Shown here in pieces: positions 1 through 7,926 of a DNA stretch of 64,000 nucleotides; position 1 is the first letter of the stretch; every line of letters begins with the position of its first letter. Both the position numbers and the translations under genes were made by a program. Source of the stretch: Arenibacter certesii DSM 19833 (GTDB lineage: Bacteria; Bacteroidota; Bacteroidia; Flavobacteriales; Flavobacteriaceae); NCBI RefSeq assembly GCF_000429545.1, contig NZ_AUCB01000008.1:62001-126000 (forward strand). The letters are read 5' to 3'. Below the pieces are notes generated by a model, which worked only from the letters and a program-made list of their open reading frames with translations, was not told the origin of the DNA and made no database searches.

Positions 1-905
1 ATCATAAGTCCACAAAACTGCAACCCAGTTGGCTCAAAGGTTTCTGTTTGATAGTTCCACAACCGTACCAACGCATAGTTATTTTTTAAATTAGAGTTAT
101 TGGAGCTTGCCCCAATATTACACCATTCCCCTAGAACAGAATTTCCTAAATAACCTTCATGCCCCTTACTGGAGTAACCAAAAATTACAGAATTACTGAG
201 TTCACCTGAAACCTTGCTATAGGGCCCCACAGTGGTAGCCCCATAAATCATAGTTCCCATTTTAACTACAGCCTTTTCACATAAGGCAAAGCCACCTCGA
301 ATAAGGTTACCTTCCCACACTTCGGAATTTTTCCCTAAATAGATAGGCCCATCAGTGGCATTTAACACACTAAACTCCACTTTTGCCCCCTCCTCAAGAA
401 ATATATTCTCGGGACATATAAGGTCGTTTGTTTTAGAAATAGGGGCACTTTTCCTACCATGAGTAATTAGATCAAAATCTGCCTGTAAAGCTTCGGCATT
501 TTTAGAAAATATATCCCAGGTGTTTTCTATTCTTAAAACATCTCCCACATAATCTATATGTCTATAGGTAGAAAAGTCTATTTCTTCTTGTGTCTCTGCA
601 GCATAAAAAGCAAGAATCTCCTCATTATATAAAATAATCTCGTTTTGCTTTAAGTTAGAAATTAAATCTACCAATAAGGGATTAGGTAAAAAGGAAGCAT
701 TTATCAATACGTTTTCTTCCATTTCTACTAAGGGAAATTTTTCCGATAAATAGTCTTCGGTAATCGTGGTAGTGGCACTACCAAGGTACTTCTCCCACTT
801 TTCACGAATGGTCAAAATCCCAATCCGTATTTCTGCTACTGGCCTAGTATATGTAAAAGGTAATAATGCTTTTCGTACTGTACCGTCAAAAAGAATATAG
901 TTCAT
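1..905 (-). CDS. GlmU-like sugar nucleotidyltransferase (C-terminus beyond window)
   Basis: On the minus strand a 301-codon open frame starts at the ATG at 905-903 (MNYILFDG) and runs off the left edge, so the C-terminus is missing. The first ~170 residues look like a degenerate nucleotidyltransferase: the stretch RPVAEIRIG near residue 22 stands where a GxGTRM loop would be expected. From about residue 180 the sequence becomes left-handed beta-helix hexapeptide repeats (IRGGFALCEKAVVKMGT, later GHEGYLGNSVLGEWCNIGA). This combination fits the Bacteroidota family often called GlmU-like or alternative UDP-GlcNAc diphosphorylase/GlcN-1-P acetyltransferase, usually about 390 residues. A role in sugar-nucleotide supply for the envelope is inferred from the family; the substrate is not visible. 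The gene follows rpmE2 on the same strand, only 17 nt after its terminator. Confidence 0.8.
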   Translation of the reverse strand, partial: MNYILFDGTVRKALLPFTYTRPVAEIRIGILTIREKWEKYLGSATTTITEDYLSEKFPLVEMEENVLINASFLPNPLLVDLISNLKQNEIILYNEEILAFYAAETQEEIDFSTYRHIDYVGDVLRIENTWDIFSKNAEALQADFDLITHGRKSAPISKTNDLICPENIFLEEGAKVEFSVLNATDGPIYLGKNSEVWEGNLIRGGFALCEKAVVKMGTMIYGATTVGPYSKVSGELSNSVIFGYSSKGHEGYLGNSVLGEWCNIGASSNNSNLKNNYALVRLWNYQTETFEPTGLQFCGLM

Positions 906-921
906 AAAACTAATTTAAAAC

Positions 922-950
922 AAAAAAAGTCACGCTAATGCGTGACTTTT
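922..950 (-). terminator. Intrinsic terminator of rpmE2
   Basis: A perfect 11-bp stem (925-935 with 940-950, arm GTCACGC plus AAAA) closes a TAAT tetraloop. Read on the minus strand it ends in a run of seven T. It lies 24 nt after the rpmE2 stop and just before the start of the GlmU-like gene, so that gene either depends on read-through or has a very short leader. Confidence 0.85.
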
Positions 951-973
951 GATCTTTTTAATAAAAAAAAAGA

Positions 974-1225
974 TTATTTTTTGAATTTATCGTATTTGCT
1001 CTTGAACTTATCGATACGACCAGCCGTATCCAATAATTTAGCTTTACCAGTATAGAACGGATGAGAAGTCCTAGAAATCTCTAATTTTATCAACGGGTAT
1101 TCAACTCCCTCAACATCTAAAGTTTCTTTGGTATCTGCTGCAGATTTCGTGATAAAAACCTCTTCATTGGACATATCCTTAAAGGCTACCAATCTATAAT
1201 TTTCTGGATGTATATCTTTTTTCAT
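974..1225 (-). CDS. rpmE2: 50S ribosomal protein L31, type B
   Basis: This 83-residue protein begins MKKDIHPENYRLVAFKD and contains the L31 core (SRTSHPFYTGKAK near residue 52) with a Lys-rich C-terminus. It has no cysteines, so it is the zinc-free type B form, which replaces or substitutes for the zinc-binding form on the large ribosomal subunit near the central protuberance. The length is normal for type B. The start is the ATG at 1225-1223. A good Bacteroidota promoter lies 36-65 nt upstream, and a strong terminator follows, so the gene is probably monocistronic. No Zur-like box was recognised by eye. Confidence 0.95.
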   Translation of the reverse strand: MKKDIHPENYRLVAFKDMSNEEVFITKSAADTKETLDVEGVEYPLIKLEISRTSHPFYTGKAKLLDTAGRIDKFKSKYDKFKK

Positions 1226-1260
1226 TGTAAAAACGTTAATTCCTTCTTGATTTCGAGGTG

Positions 1261-1290
1261 CAAATTTAATTATTTTTCTGATATGAACAA
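1261..1290 (-). promoter_or_regulatory. Promoter of rpmE2 (-33 TTG, -7 TAAATTTG)
   Basis: On the minus strand, TTG (1290-1288), a 19-nt spacer and TAAATTTG (1268-1261) match the Bacteroidota consensus TTG-N19-TAnnTTTG exactly. The predicted transcript starts about 30 nt before the rpmE2 ATG. Confidence 0.7.
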
Positions 1291-1393
1291 TTTATATTCT
1301 CAAAAAAGAAAAAATAAATATAACTTACCTTTATTTGTAACAAATATAGGCAAACAAATACATATTTGAAAACAACTAAAATATAAAAAAATC

Positions 1394-1918
1394 ATGGAAA
1401 TAGATAAACCCAATACTGGCAAATTCGCATTATCATACGGACTATTGCTTGGAGCACTAAGTGTAGTATTTGCATTAATGTTATATTCATTAGATATGCA
1501 TTTCCAAGGAGGTATGATGGTTATTGGGGTTAGTATCATTTTAACGATTTGCGTAATTGTTTTAGGGATGTTCCAATTTAGAAAAGCGAACAACGGTTAT
1601 ATGTCCTTTAGCCAAGCGCTAAGAATTGGAGTAGGTATTGGTTTAATAGGAGGTATTGTAGGAATTCTATTTAATCAACTGATGGCTGGGGTAATAGACC
1701 CAGATATGATGGAAAAGGCAATGACCTACCAGAAAGGGGTGCTATTAGAAACCACCGAAATGACTTCAGAGCAAGTGGATGCCCAAATAGAATCGGGGAA
1801 GAAATTTACTACACCCTCAATGCAAATTGCATTTGGGCTTATTTATAGTGTAGTAAGTAGTTTTATATTTTCCCTATTCCCTGCATTAATTTTAAAAAGA
1901 CCAGAAACTATTCAGTAA
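1394..1918 (+). CDS. DUF4199 domain membrane protein
   Basis: The 174-residue protein has four hydrophobic segments: about residues 11-33, 39-61, 75-96 and 141-165. The loop before the last segment is polar (residues ~100-140, rich in Glu, Met and Gln). Length, topology and the N-terminal FALSYGLLLGAL pattern fit the DUF4199 family of Bacteroidota inner-membrane proteins, whose function is unknown. It is the first gene of a co-directional run: glycosyltransferase (36 nt downstream), phosphohexomutase and ABC exporter. This order hints at an envelope role, but that is inference. The start is the ATG at 1394; no Shine-Dalgarno site is visible, as usual in this phylum. Confidence 0.85.
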   Translation: MEIDKPNTGKFALSYGLLLGALSVVFALMLYSLDMHFQGGMMVIGVSIILTICVIVLGMFQFRKANNGYMSFSQALRIGVGIGLIGGIVGILFNQLMAGVIDPDMMEKAMTYQKGVLLETTEMTSEQVDAQIESGKKFTTPSMQIAFGLIYSVVSSFIFSLFPALILKRPETIQ

Positions 1919-1922
1919 TTTG

Positions 1923-1930
1923 TACTTTTG
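1923..1930 (+). promoter_or_regulatory. Candidate -7 element TACTTTTG before the glycosyltransferase
   Basis: TACTTTTG matches TAnnTTTG and lies 23 nt before the glycosyltransferase ATG, immediately after the DUF4199 stop. No clear -33 TTG is found at 19 nt, so this may be a weak internal promoter. Confidence 0.4.
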
Positions 1931-1953
1931 AAAAGATTTTGCATTAGTACCGA

Positions 1954-2913
1954 ATGAATATATCTATAATAATTCCCTTACTTAACGAGGAAGAATCGTT
2001 AACAGAGCTACACGATTGGATTGTACGCGTAATGCATTCCAATCAATTTACATATGAAATCCTTTTTATTGATGATGGGAGCACGGATCGATCCTGGGAA
2101 ATTATCACCCATCTAGGAAAAAGCAATCCCAATGTAAAAGGACTTCGGTTTTTAAAAAACTTTGGTAAATCCCAAGCTTTACATGCTGGATTTAAAGCAG
2201 CCAAAGGTGATGTAATCATTACTATGGATGCAGATCTTCAGGATAATCCAGAAGAGATACCAGAACTATATGAGTTAATCCACGAAGATGGTTATGACCT
2301 AATATCAGGATGGAAGAAAAAAAGATATGATTCCATCCTCTCTAAAAACCTGCCCTCTAAATTATTCAATTGGGCGGCGAGAAAAACTTCTGGGGTTAAA
2401 CTTCACGATTTTAATTGTGGATTAAAAGCTTACAAAAAAGAGGTAGTAAAGACCATTGAAGTATCTGGAGAAATGCATCGCTATATTCCTGTTTTGGTAA
2501 AATCGGCAGGATTTTCTAAAATTGACGAGAAAGTAGTAAAACACCAAGCACGGAAATATGGAAAGACAAAATTTGGAATGGAACGCTTTATCAATGGATT
2601 CCTAGATCTAATCACCATTTGGTTTGTGTCCAAATTTGCCCGTAGGCCCATGCACCTCTTTGGGGCACTGGGCGTGTTGATGTTTACCATTGGATTTGGA
2701 TTCGCTATTTATTTAGGAGTGGATAAATTATTTATAAATCCTTTAGGGAGTCTCCTTACCGATCGTCCACAGTTCTTCTTTGCACTGATAGCCATGGTAA
2801 TAGGTTCTCAATTATTTTTAGCAGGTTTTCTGGGAGAAATTATGGTGAGGAACAGAAAAAATGAAACGCGATATACCATTTCTGAAGGTGTAAACCTTAA
2901 TCAAAATAAATAA
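1954..2913 (+). CDS. Family 2 glycosyltransferase, polyprenyl-phosphate hexose synthase-like
   Basis: This 319-residue protein has a GT-A domain (residues 1-220) with the opening pattern IIIPLLNEEESL and a metal-binding DxD region MDADLQDN at residues 91-98. Two C-terminal membrane segments follow (about 234-255 and 274-294). This is the architecture of dolichyl-phosphate-mannose-synthase/GtrB-like enzymes, which move a hexose from UDP- or GDP-sugar onto a polyprenyl phosphate at the inner membrane. Sugar and acceptor cannot be read from sequence. It lies 36 nt after DUF4199 and 43 nt before a phosphohexomutase, which would feed sugar-1-phosphate into nucleotide-sugar synthesis, a sensible pairing. 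A candidate promoter element overlaps the gap upstream. Confidence 0.88.
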   Translation: MNISIIIPLLNEEESLTELHDWIVRVMHSNQFTYEILFIDDGSTDRSWEIITHLGKSNPNVKGLRFLKNFGKSQALHAGFKAAKGDVIITMDADLQDNPEEIPELYELIHEDGYDLISGWKKKRYDSILSKNLPSKLFNWAARKTSGVKLHDFNCGLKAYKKEVVKTIEVSGEMHRYIPVLVKSAGFSKIDEKVVKHQARKYGKTKFGMERFINGFLDLITIWFVSKFARRPMHLFGALGVLMFTIGFGFAIYLGVDKLFINPLGSLLTDRPQFFFALIAMVIGSQLFLAGFLGEIMVRNRKNETRYTISEGVNLNQNK

Positions 2914-2956
2914 TAAATCTTTGTATTTTTAAATACATAATCAAACCAAAGAAACT

Positions 2957-4666
2957 ATGGAAGCTATAATGAACAATGCCAAAAGCTGGTTGACGGATTT
3001 TTTTGACCCTAAAACCAAAGCTGAAGTGAAAAATCTTATCGATAACAATACCGAAGAATTAAAAGATCGCTTCTATAAGGACTTGGAGTTTGGTACCGGT
3101 GGTATGCGTGGTATTATGGGTGCCGGCACCAACCGTATAAACAAATATACTTTGGGCAAGAGCACGCAAGGACTTAGCAACTACCTTAAAATAGCATATC
3201 CCAAGACCGATATAAAAGTGGTAATTGCATATGACTGTAGGCATAACAGTGATACCTTGGCACGGACAGTTGCGGAAGTATTTTCAGCAAACGGAATTAA
3301 GGTCTACCTTTTTTCTGAATTGCGTACCACTCCAGAGCTTTCATTCGCTGTACGCCACTTAAATTGTCATGCAGGTATTGTATTGACCGCTTCCCATAAC
3401 CCACCTGAATATAACGGATATAAGGTATACTGGACCGATGGTGGACAAATTGTGCCCCCACAGGACGGAAAAATTGTTGCAGAAATAAACAGTCTTTCTT
3501 TTGAAGACATTAAGTTCAAGGCCAATGAAGATCTTATACAATTTATAGATAAGGAAGTAGACGAGGCTTTTATTGATGCCTGTGTTGAAAACGGTAATTT
3601 TAATGCCAAGGGAAAGGATGACTTTAAGGTGGTTTTCACCTCCCTTCACGGCACGTCCATTACTGCGGTACCTGAAGTTTTAAAAAGAGCAGGCTATAAA
3701 AATGTTACAGTGATTGAGGAACAGGCTAAACCAAATGGGGATTTCCCAACAGTAAAATCGCCTAATCCCGAAGAACCTGAAGCCTTATCTATGGCCATAA
3801 AAAAAGCAGAAGAAATAGGGGCCGATATCGTTATTGGTACAGATCCCGACTGTGACCGTTTGGGAGTTGCAGTACGTAATCTAGAAGGGGAAATGGAAAT
3901 CTTGAATGGAAACCAATCCATGATCATGATGACTAAATTCTTATTGGATCAGCGAAAGGCCAAAGGAATTAATGGAAACGAGTTTGTCGCTTCCACCATT
4001 GTTTCTACCCCAATGATGGATTCTCTTGCCACAGCATATGGCGTGGAATGCAAAACTGCACTAACAGGCTTCAAATGGATCGCCAAAATGATTAAAGACT
4101 TCCCAGAGCAGCCCTTTATAGGTGGTGGTGAAGAAAGCTTTGGTTTTATGGTAGGCGATTTTGTTCGTGATAAAGACGCAGTAACGTCTACTCTGCTGGC
4201 CTGTGAGATAGGTGCAAGTGCCAAAGCAAAAGGTAGTTCTTTCTACAAAGACTTAATCGATTGCTATGTAGCGTATGGATTTTACAAGGAAAAGCTAATT
4301 TCTCTAACTAAAAAAGGAATGCAAGGCGCCGAAGAGATAAAGCAAATGATGATCGATTTTAAGGAGAATCCTGTTGAATCCATTGACGGCTCCAAAGTAA
4401 TTACCGTTGAGGATTATAATACAGCTACCTCTAAAAACGTGGTAACCGGTGAGGTTACTACCCTTGACATCCCCAAGTCTAACGTATTGATTTACATTGC
4501 TGAGGATGGCACCAAAATGGCAGCAAGACCTAGCGGAACGGAACCTAAGATTAAATTCTATTTCAGTATCAATGCTCCTTTGGAAAAGGCGGCCGACTTT
4601 AAAAAAGTAGATGCCCAATTAGACGCAAAGATCGATAGAATTCTAAATGAACTGAAAATTGATTAA
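2957..4666 (+). CDS. Phospho-sugar mutase (phosphoglucomutase/phosphomannomutase)
   Basis: This 569-residue alpha-D-phosphohexomutase interconverts hexose 6- and 1-phosphates in the cytoplasm. The phosphoserine loop TASHNP is at residues 144-149 (Ser146), the metal loop DPDCDRLG at about 296-303, the sugar-specificity region GGGEESFGF near residue 393, and the phosphate-binding RPSGTEPKIKFY near the C-terminus. The length is typical of the Bacteroidota/Firmicutes PgcA-like branch. Whether glucose, mannose or both are used cannot be decided. The ATG at 2957 is used; a second in-frame ATG 12 nt on (MNNAKSW) is also possible. The stop TAA (4664-4666) shares one base with the next ATG, so this gene is translationally coupled to the ABC exporter. 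Confidence 0.93.
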   Translation: MEAIMNNAKSWLTDFFDPKTKAEVKNLIDNNTEELKDRFYKDLEFGTGGMRGIMGAGTNRINKYTLGKSTQGLSNYLKIAYPKTDIKVVIAYDCRHNSDTLARTVAEVFSANGIKVYLFSELRTTPELSFAVRHLNCHAGIVLTASHNPPEYNGYKVYWTDGGQIVPPQDGKIVAEINSLSFEDIKFKANEDLIQFIDKEVDEAFIDACVENGNFNAKGKDDFKVVFTSLHGTSITAVPEVLKRAGYKNVTVIEEQAKPNGDFPTVKSPNPEEPEALSMAIKKAEEIGADIVIGTDPDCDRLGVAVRNLEGEMEILNGNQSMIMMTKFLLDQRKAKGINGNEFVASTIVSTPMMDSLATAYGVECKTALTGFKWIAKMIKDFPEQPFIGGGEESFGFMVGDFVRDKDAVTSTLLACEIGASAKAKGSSFYKDLIDCYVAYGFYKEKLISLTKKGMQGAEEIKQMMIDFKENPVESIDGSKVITVEDYNTATSKNVVTGEVTTLDIPKSNVLIYIAEDGTKMAARPSGTEPKIKFYFSINAPLEKAADFKKVDAQLDAKIDRILNELKID

Positions 4667-6486
4667 TGGAGTACTTTAAAAAGATCCTTCGCTTTGCGAA
4701 ACCATACCGTAAATACGGATTTTTAAATATTTTTTTTAACATCTTATACGCCCTTTTCAGCGCACTGAGCTTTGCGGCGTTGATTCCTATGTTAGACGTG
4801 CTGTTCACGCCCGATAAAAAGGTATTGGAAGAACCGGTTTATACCAGTTTTGGACAGTTGAAGGATTATCTGCAAGATTACATCAATTATAAGGTAACGG
4901 CCTTTTCTGGAGACGATGAAATGAAAGGTCTGATCTTAGTTATTGGGTTAGTTTTGGTGCTTTTCCTGCTAAAGAACCTCTTTAATTATTTGGCGATGTA
5001 TTTCATCACCTTTTTAAGAAATGGGGTGCTTAAGGATATCAGGAACAGCATGTATCAGAAAATAGTAAATCTGCCCATTTCCTTTTATTCTGAAAAGAGA
5101 AAGGGCGATGTGATTGCTAGGATAACTTCTGACGTATTAGAAATTCAACACTCCTTTCTTTCTGTGTTGGAACTCATTGTACGAGAACCGTTAACCATTC
5201 TATTCACTATCCTAATTATGTTCGGTATCAGTACGGAGCTCACCCTCTTTGTTTTTATCTTTATCCCCATCGCGGGTATGATTATTTCAAGAATAGGTAA
5301 ATCTCTTAAAAAGCAATCGGATCGAGTGCAACAGGAACAGGGTGAATTCCTTTCTATTGTAGAAGAAACGCTGGGCGGTCTCCGAGTGATAAAAGCGTTT
5401 AATTCCGAGTCTAGATTCTACAAAACTTTTAGTAATTCTACTAGCAGATTTTTCCTATATTCCAATCAGCTTCTAAACAGGCAGAACCTTGCTTCCCCTA
5501 CGGGAGAATTCCTTGGTATTTTGGTGATCGGAGTACTATTATGGTTTGGGGGAAAAATGGTATTGATAGATAAAACGCTAGATGCATCTTCATTTATTGC
5601 CTATATGGGGTTGGCCTATAACATTCTTACCCCAGCAAAATCTATAAGCAAAGCGTCTTTTGGAGTTAAAAAAGGAAATGCCGCTGCAGAAAGGGTTCTC
5701 GAAATTTTAGAAACAGAAAACCCTATTATTGAAAAGCCAAATGCCATCGCTAAAGAAGATTTCAACACCGGAATCAATATAAAGGATATCTCATTTAAAT
5801 ACGAGGATGAATACGTTTTAAAGAAATTTAACCTTACCGTACCCAAAGGCCATACAGTAGCCTTAGTAGGACAATCTGGAAGTGGTAAAAGTACCATCGC
5901 TAATTTAGTGACCAGGTTTTACGATGTAAACGAAGGAGACATCCTAATTGATGGGACCAATATTAAGGATCTTACTAAAAAATCCCTTCGGAATTTAATG
6001 GGACTAGTAACGCAAGACTCGATCCTATTTAATGACACCGTAAAAAACAATATTGGATTAGGAAAGGAAAATGCGACAGAGGAAGAAATTATTGACGCTG
6101 CGAAGATTGCCAATGCGCACGATTTTATTGTAGGACTTCCTAATGGGTATGACACTAATATTGGTGACAGCGGAAATAAATTAAGTGGGGGTCAAAAGCA
6201 ACGTTTATCAATTGCTAGAGCCGTCCTTAAAAATCCGCCTATCATGATACTGGATGAAGCTACTTCTGCCCTAGACACAGAAAGTGAACGTTTGGTACAG
6301 GATGCATTAGAAAAAATGATGAAGAACAGGACCTCTATTGTTATTGCTCACCGACTATCTACCATACAAAATGCAGATACTATTGTGGTCCTTCAAAGAG
6401 GAGAGATTGTGGAACAAGGTTCCCATACCGATCTTTTGGCAGCAAACGGCATATATAAAAAATTGGTGGCTATGCAGTCTCTTTAA
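4666..6486 (+). CDS. MsbA-like ABC exporter (fused permease and ATPase)
   Basis: This 606-residue half-transporter has six predicted membrane helices in the first ~330 residues and a nucleotide-binding domain after about residue 365. Visible motifs are Walker A GQSGSGKST at 402-410, signature LSGGQKQR near 506, Walker B IMILDEATSALD near 530, and the switch His in IAHRLST. It would act as a homodimer in the inner membrane. Lipid A precursor flipping (MsbA) is the closest well-known role, but many type IV exporters look alike, so the cargo is not assigned. The ATG overlaps the stop of the phosphohexomutase (TAATG), so this is the last gene of a coupled operon. A 13-bp stem terminator follows. 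Confidence 0.9.
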   Translation: MEYFKKILRFAKPYRKYGFLNIFFNILYALFSALSFAALIPMLDVLFTPDKKVLEEPVYTSFGQLKDYLQDYINYKVTAFSGDDEMKGLILVIGLVLVLFLLKNLFNYLAMYFITFLRNGVLKDIRNSMYQKIVNLPISFYSEKRKGDVIARITSDVLEIQHSFLSVLELIVREPLTILFTILIMFGISTELTLFVFIFIPIAGMIISRIGKSLKKQSDRVQQEQGEFLSIVEETLGGLRVIKAFNSESRFYKTFSNSTSRFFLYSNQLLNRQNLASPTGEFLGILVIGVLLWFGGKMVLIDKTLDASSFIAYMGLAYNILTPAKSISKASFGVKKGNAAAERVLEILETENPIIEKPNAIAKEDFNTGINIKDISFKYEDEYVLKKFNLTVPKGHTVALVGQSGSGKSTIANLVTRFYDVNEGDILIDGTNIKDLTKKSLRNLMGLVTQDSILFNDTVKNNIGLGKENATEEEIIDAAKIANAHDFIVGLPNGYDTNIGDSGNKLSGGQKQRLSIARAVLKNPPIMILDEATSALDTESERLVQDALEKMMKNRTSIVIAHRLSTIQNADTIVVLQRGEIVEQGSHTDLLAANGIYKKLVAMQSL

Positions 6487-6508
6487 GAAATTAGCCATTT
6501 CATTTGTG

Positions 6509-6554
6509 ATTAGCCCCTAGATAATTAAAATAAATTGTCTAGGGGCTAATTTTT
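6509..6554 (+). terminator. Intrinsic terminator after the ABC exporter
   Basis: Perfect 13-bp arms (6509-6521 and 6538-6550, core TAGCCCCTAGA) enclose a 16-nt A/T loop and are followed by T5 on the plus strand. The 3' end touches the stop codon of the convergent lipoprotein gene at 6553. Confidence 0.85.
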
Positions 6555-7602
6555 ATCGGGAAGCTTGATCTTGTAATAACCTATTTTGAGCCACTCTATA
6601 CTGCAGCACTTTTAAATATCTTAGGGCTTCCTTATTTTCATAATCTGTATAGGATTTTGAGGCCCAATCCATCGCAAGTTCTAGATCCCCATTAATTTCA
6701 TTTATAATAGCCATATTGTAGTAAGCTCTTCCCGCAATTTTAGATTTTGGGTTATCTATTTCTCGTTCCCAAAGTTGCGCAGCTCCCTCCCAGTCTCCCG
6801 TTTGGGCTCTTCTTTTTGCTACTTTAAAATTATCTGTGCCTCGCACAAAATAATCTCTCTTTACCCTTTGCCTAACTGGAGAAAGTCGCAATCCAAAAGT
6901 ATTTCCCATGTTTTTGCTATATTCAATAACCCTCTCGCTCCTATTTACTATAGCCTCTACCGCTTTCATAGGATTTATACCCCTACCCGAAGATACTAAC
7001 CCATCCGTATACACAAACTGGTCTAATACTACCCTATTTTTAGGATCGTAAATTCGCCATCCATTAGCAATTTGGGTATTTAAGGTAACTTCATGGCCTG
7101 GCACGGACACTTTTAACCCAAGCGGATTAGGAAGTTCATAGGTCCCCACACTATAGGAAACCTTAGTGTCCGTATCATAAAATTCCATTGAAAATAGTAG
7201 GTCTACGTCGTTCTCCTCACATAGTTTTTCTACTATATCCCAAGGAAGGGGTGCTGGAAGCACCCCTAAACCCTTTCTAATTTCAGGAGGACCATCCAAT
7301 ATTCTTATTTTCTGGAATCTATCTGTTGCCACCAAAGCATCGGATAAAGCCAATATTGCAGCCTCGGCTCCCTTTTCGTCTAGGTGTTGGCCTTCGGCAG
7401 ATAGTAATTTATCTATTTTATCTAAGGCCTGATTGCTTTCGGAAGGCAGACTCCTATTTATAATACCAATATTAGCCACCCCTTCGGGAATAGTTACGAA
7501 TGCGGGCTTAGTACCTCCCATTGTTAAAGTGTTAGTAGCGCTACACGATATTAGCAGTAAAAAAACAGTAGTGTAACTGAATAATTTTCGTAAGTTTTTC
7601 AT
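6553..7602 (-). CDS. Lipoprotein with C-terminal TPR-like region (DUF6340-like)
   Basis: The 349-residue product has a lipoprotein signal (hydrophobic residues 10-19, then Cys20 in LLISC). A globular domain spans residues ~35-240, and TPR-like helices lie at about 265-335 (WEGAAQLWEREIDNP, AYYNMAIINEINGDLELAMDWA). It resembles a Bacteroidota lipoprotein family I would place with DUF6340; that name is a recollection and was not checked. The likely place is the periplasmic or outer-membrane leaflet, possibly as part of an assembly, since TPR lipoproteins often bind partners. It stands alone: convergent with the ABC exporter and divergent from mutS2, with 324 nt between. No function is claimed. 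Confidence 0.75.
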   Translation of the reverse strand: MKNLRKLFSYTTVFLLLISCSATNTLTMGGTKPAFVTIPEGVANIGIINRSLPSESNQALDKIDKLLSAEGQHLDEKGAEAAILALSDALVATDRFQKIRILDGPPEIRKGLGVLPAPLPWDIVEKLCEENDVDLLFSMEFYDTDTKVSYSVGTYELPNPLGLKVSVPGHEVTLNTQIANGWRIYDPKNRVVLDQFVYTDGLVSSGRGINPMKAVEAIVNRSERVIEYSKNMGNTFGLRLSPVRQRVKRDYFVRGTDNFKVAKRRAQTGDWEGAAQLWEREIDNPKSKIAGRAYYNMAIINEINGDLELAMDWASKSYTDYENKEALRYLKVLQYRVAQNRLLQDQASR

Positions 7603-7900
7603 AGGTATATTTTATATGGAATTCTTTGGCAAAAAGTCAATTATTTCCGGACAAAGCTTTGAGGCATTGAACGGAAATTAACCATAACATTTTTACACAA
7701 GCGTTGGAGCTTTAAAATCTCACTTAATGAAAAAGCGCCCCATTTAACCTTACCCTAAAACACGTAATGCACCTATTATATTGCTCCAAAACAACAAAAT
7801 TCTTTTTTGATGCCTTATTAAGTAACACTACCCTATTAAAAACCAACAAAAGCAAAACATTACTTACTTTCTTAAAGCTTTTCATATCACTCCTATTCCT
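7603..7900. other. Non-coding gap between lipoprotein gene and mutS2
   Basis: This AT-rich spacer separates two divergent genes. I see no conserved gene or RNA. An imperfect inverted repeat ATTTCCG (7643-7649) / CGGAAAT (7672-7678) is the only structure noticed. Confidence 0.5.
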
Positions 7901-7908
7901 TACCTTTG
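7901..7908 (+). promoter_or_regulatory. -7 promoter element TACCTTTG of mutS2
   Basis: TACCTTTG fits TAnnTTTG exactly and lies 18 nt before the mutS2 ATG. A possible TTG start at 7906 falls inside this element, which argues for the ATG at 7927. The -33 region is poor. Confidence 0.6.
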
Positions 7909-7926
7909 AAGTGTTTAAAAGTAACT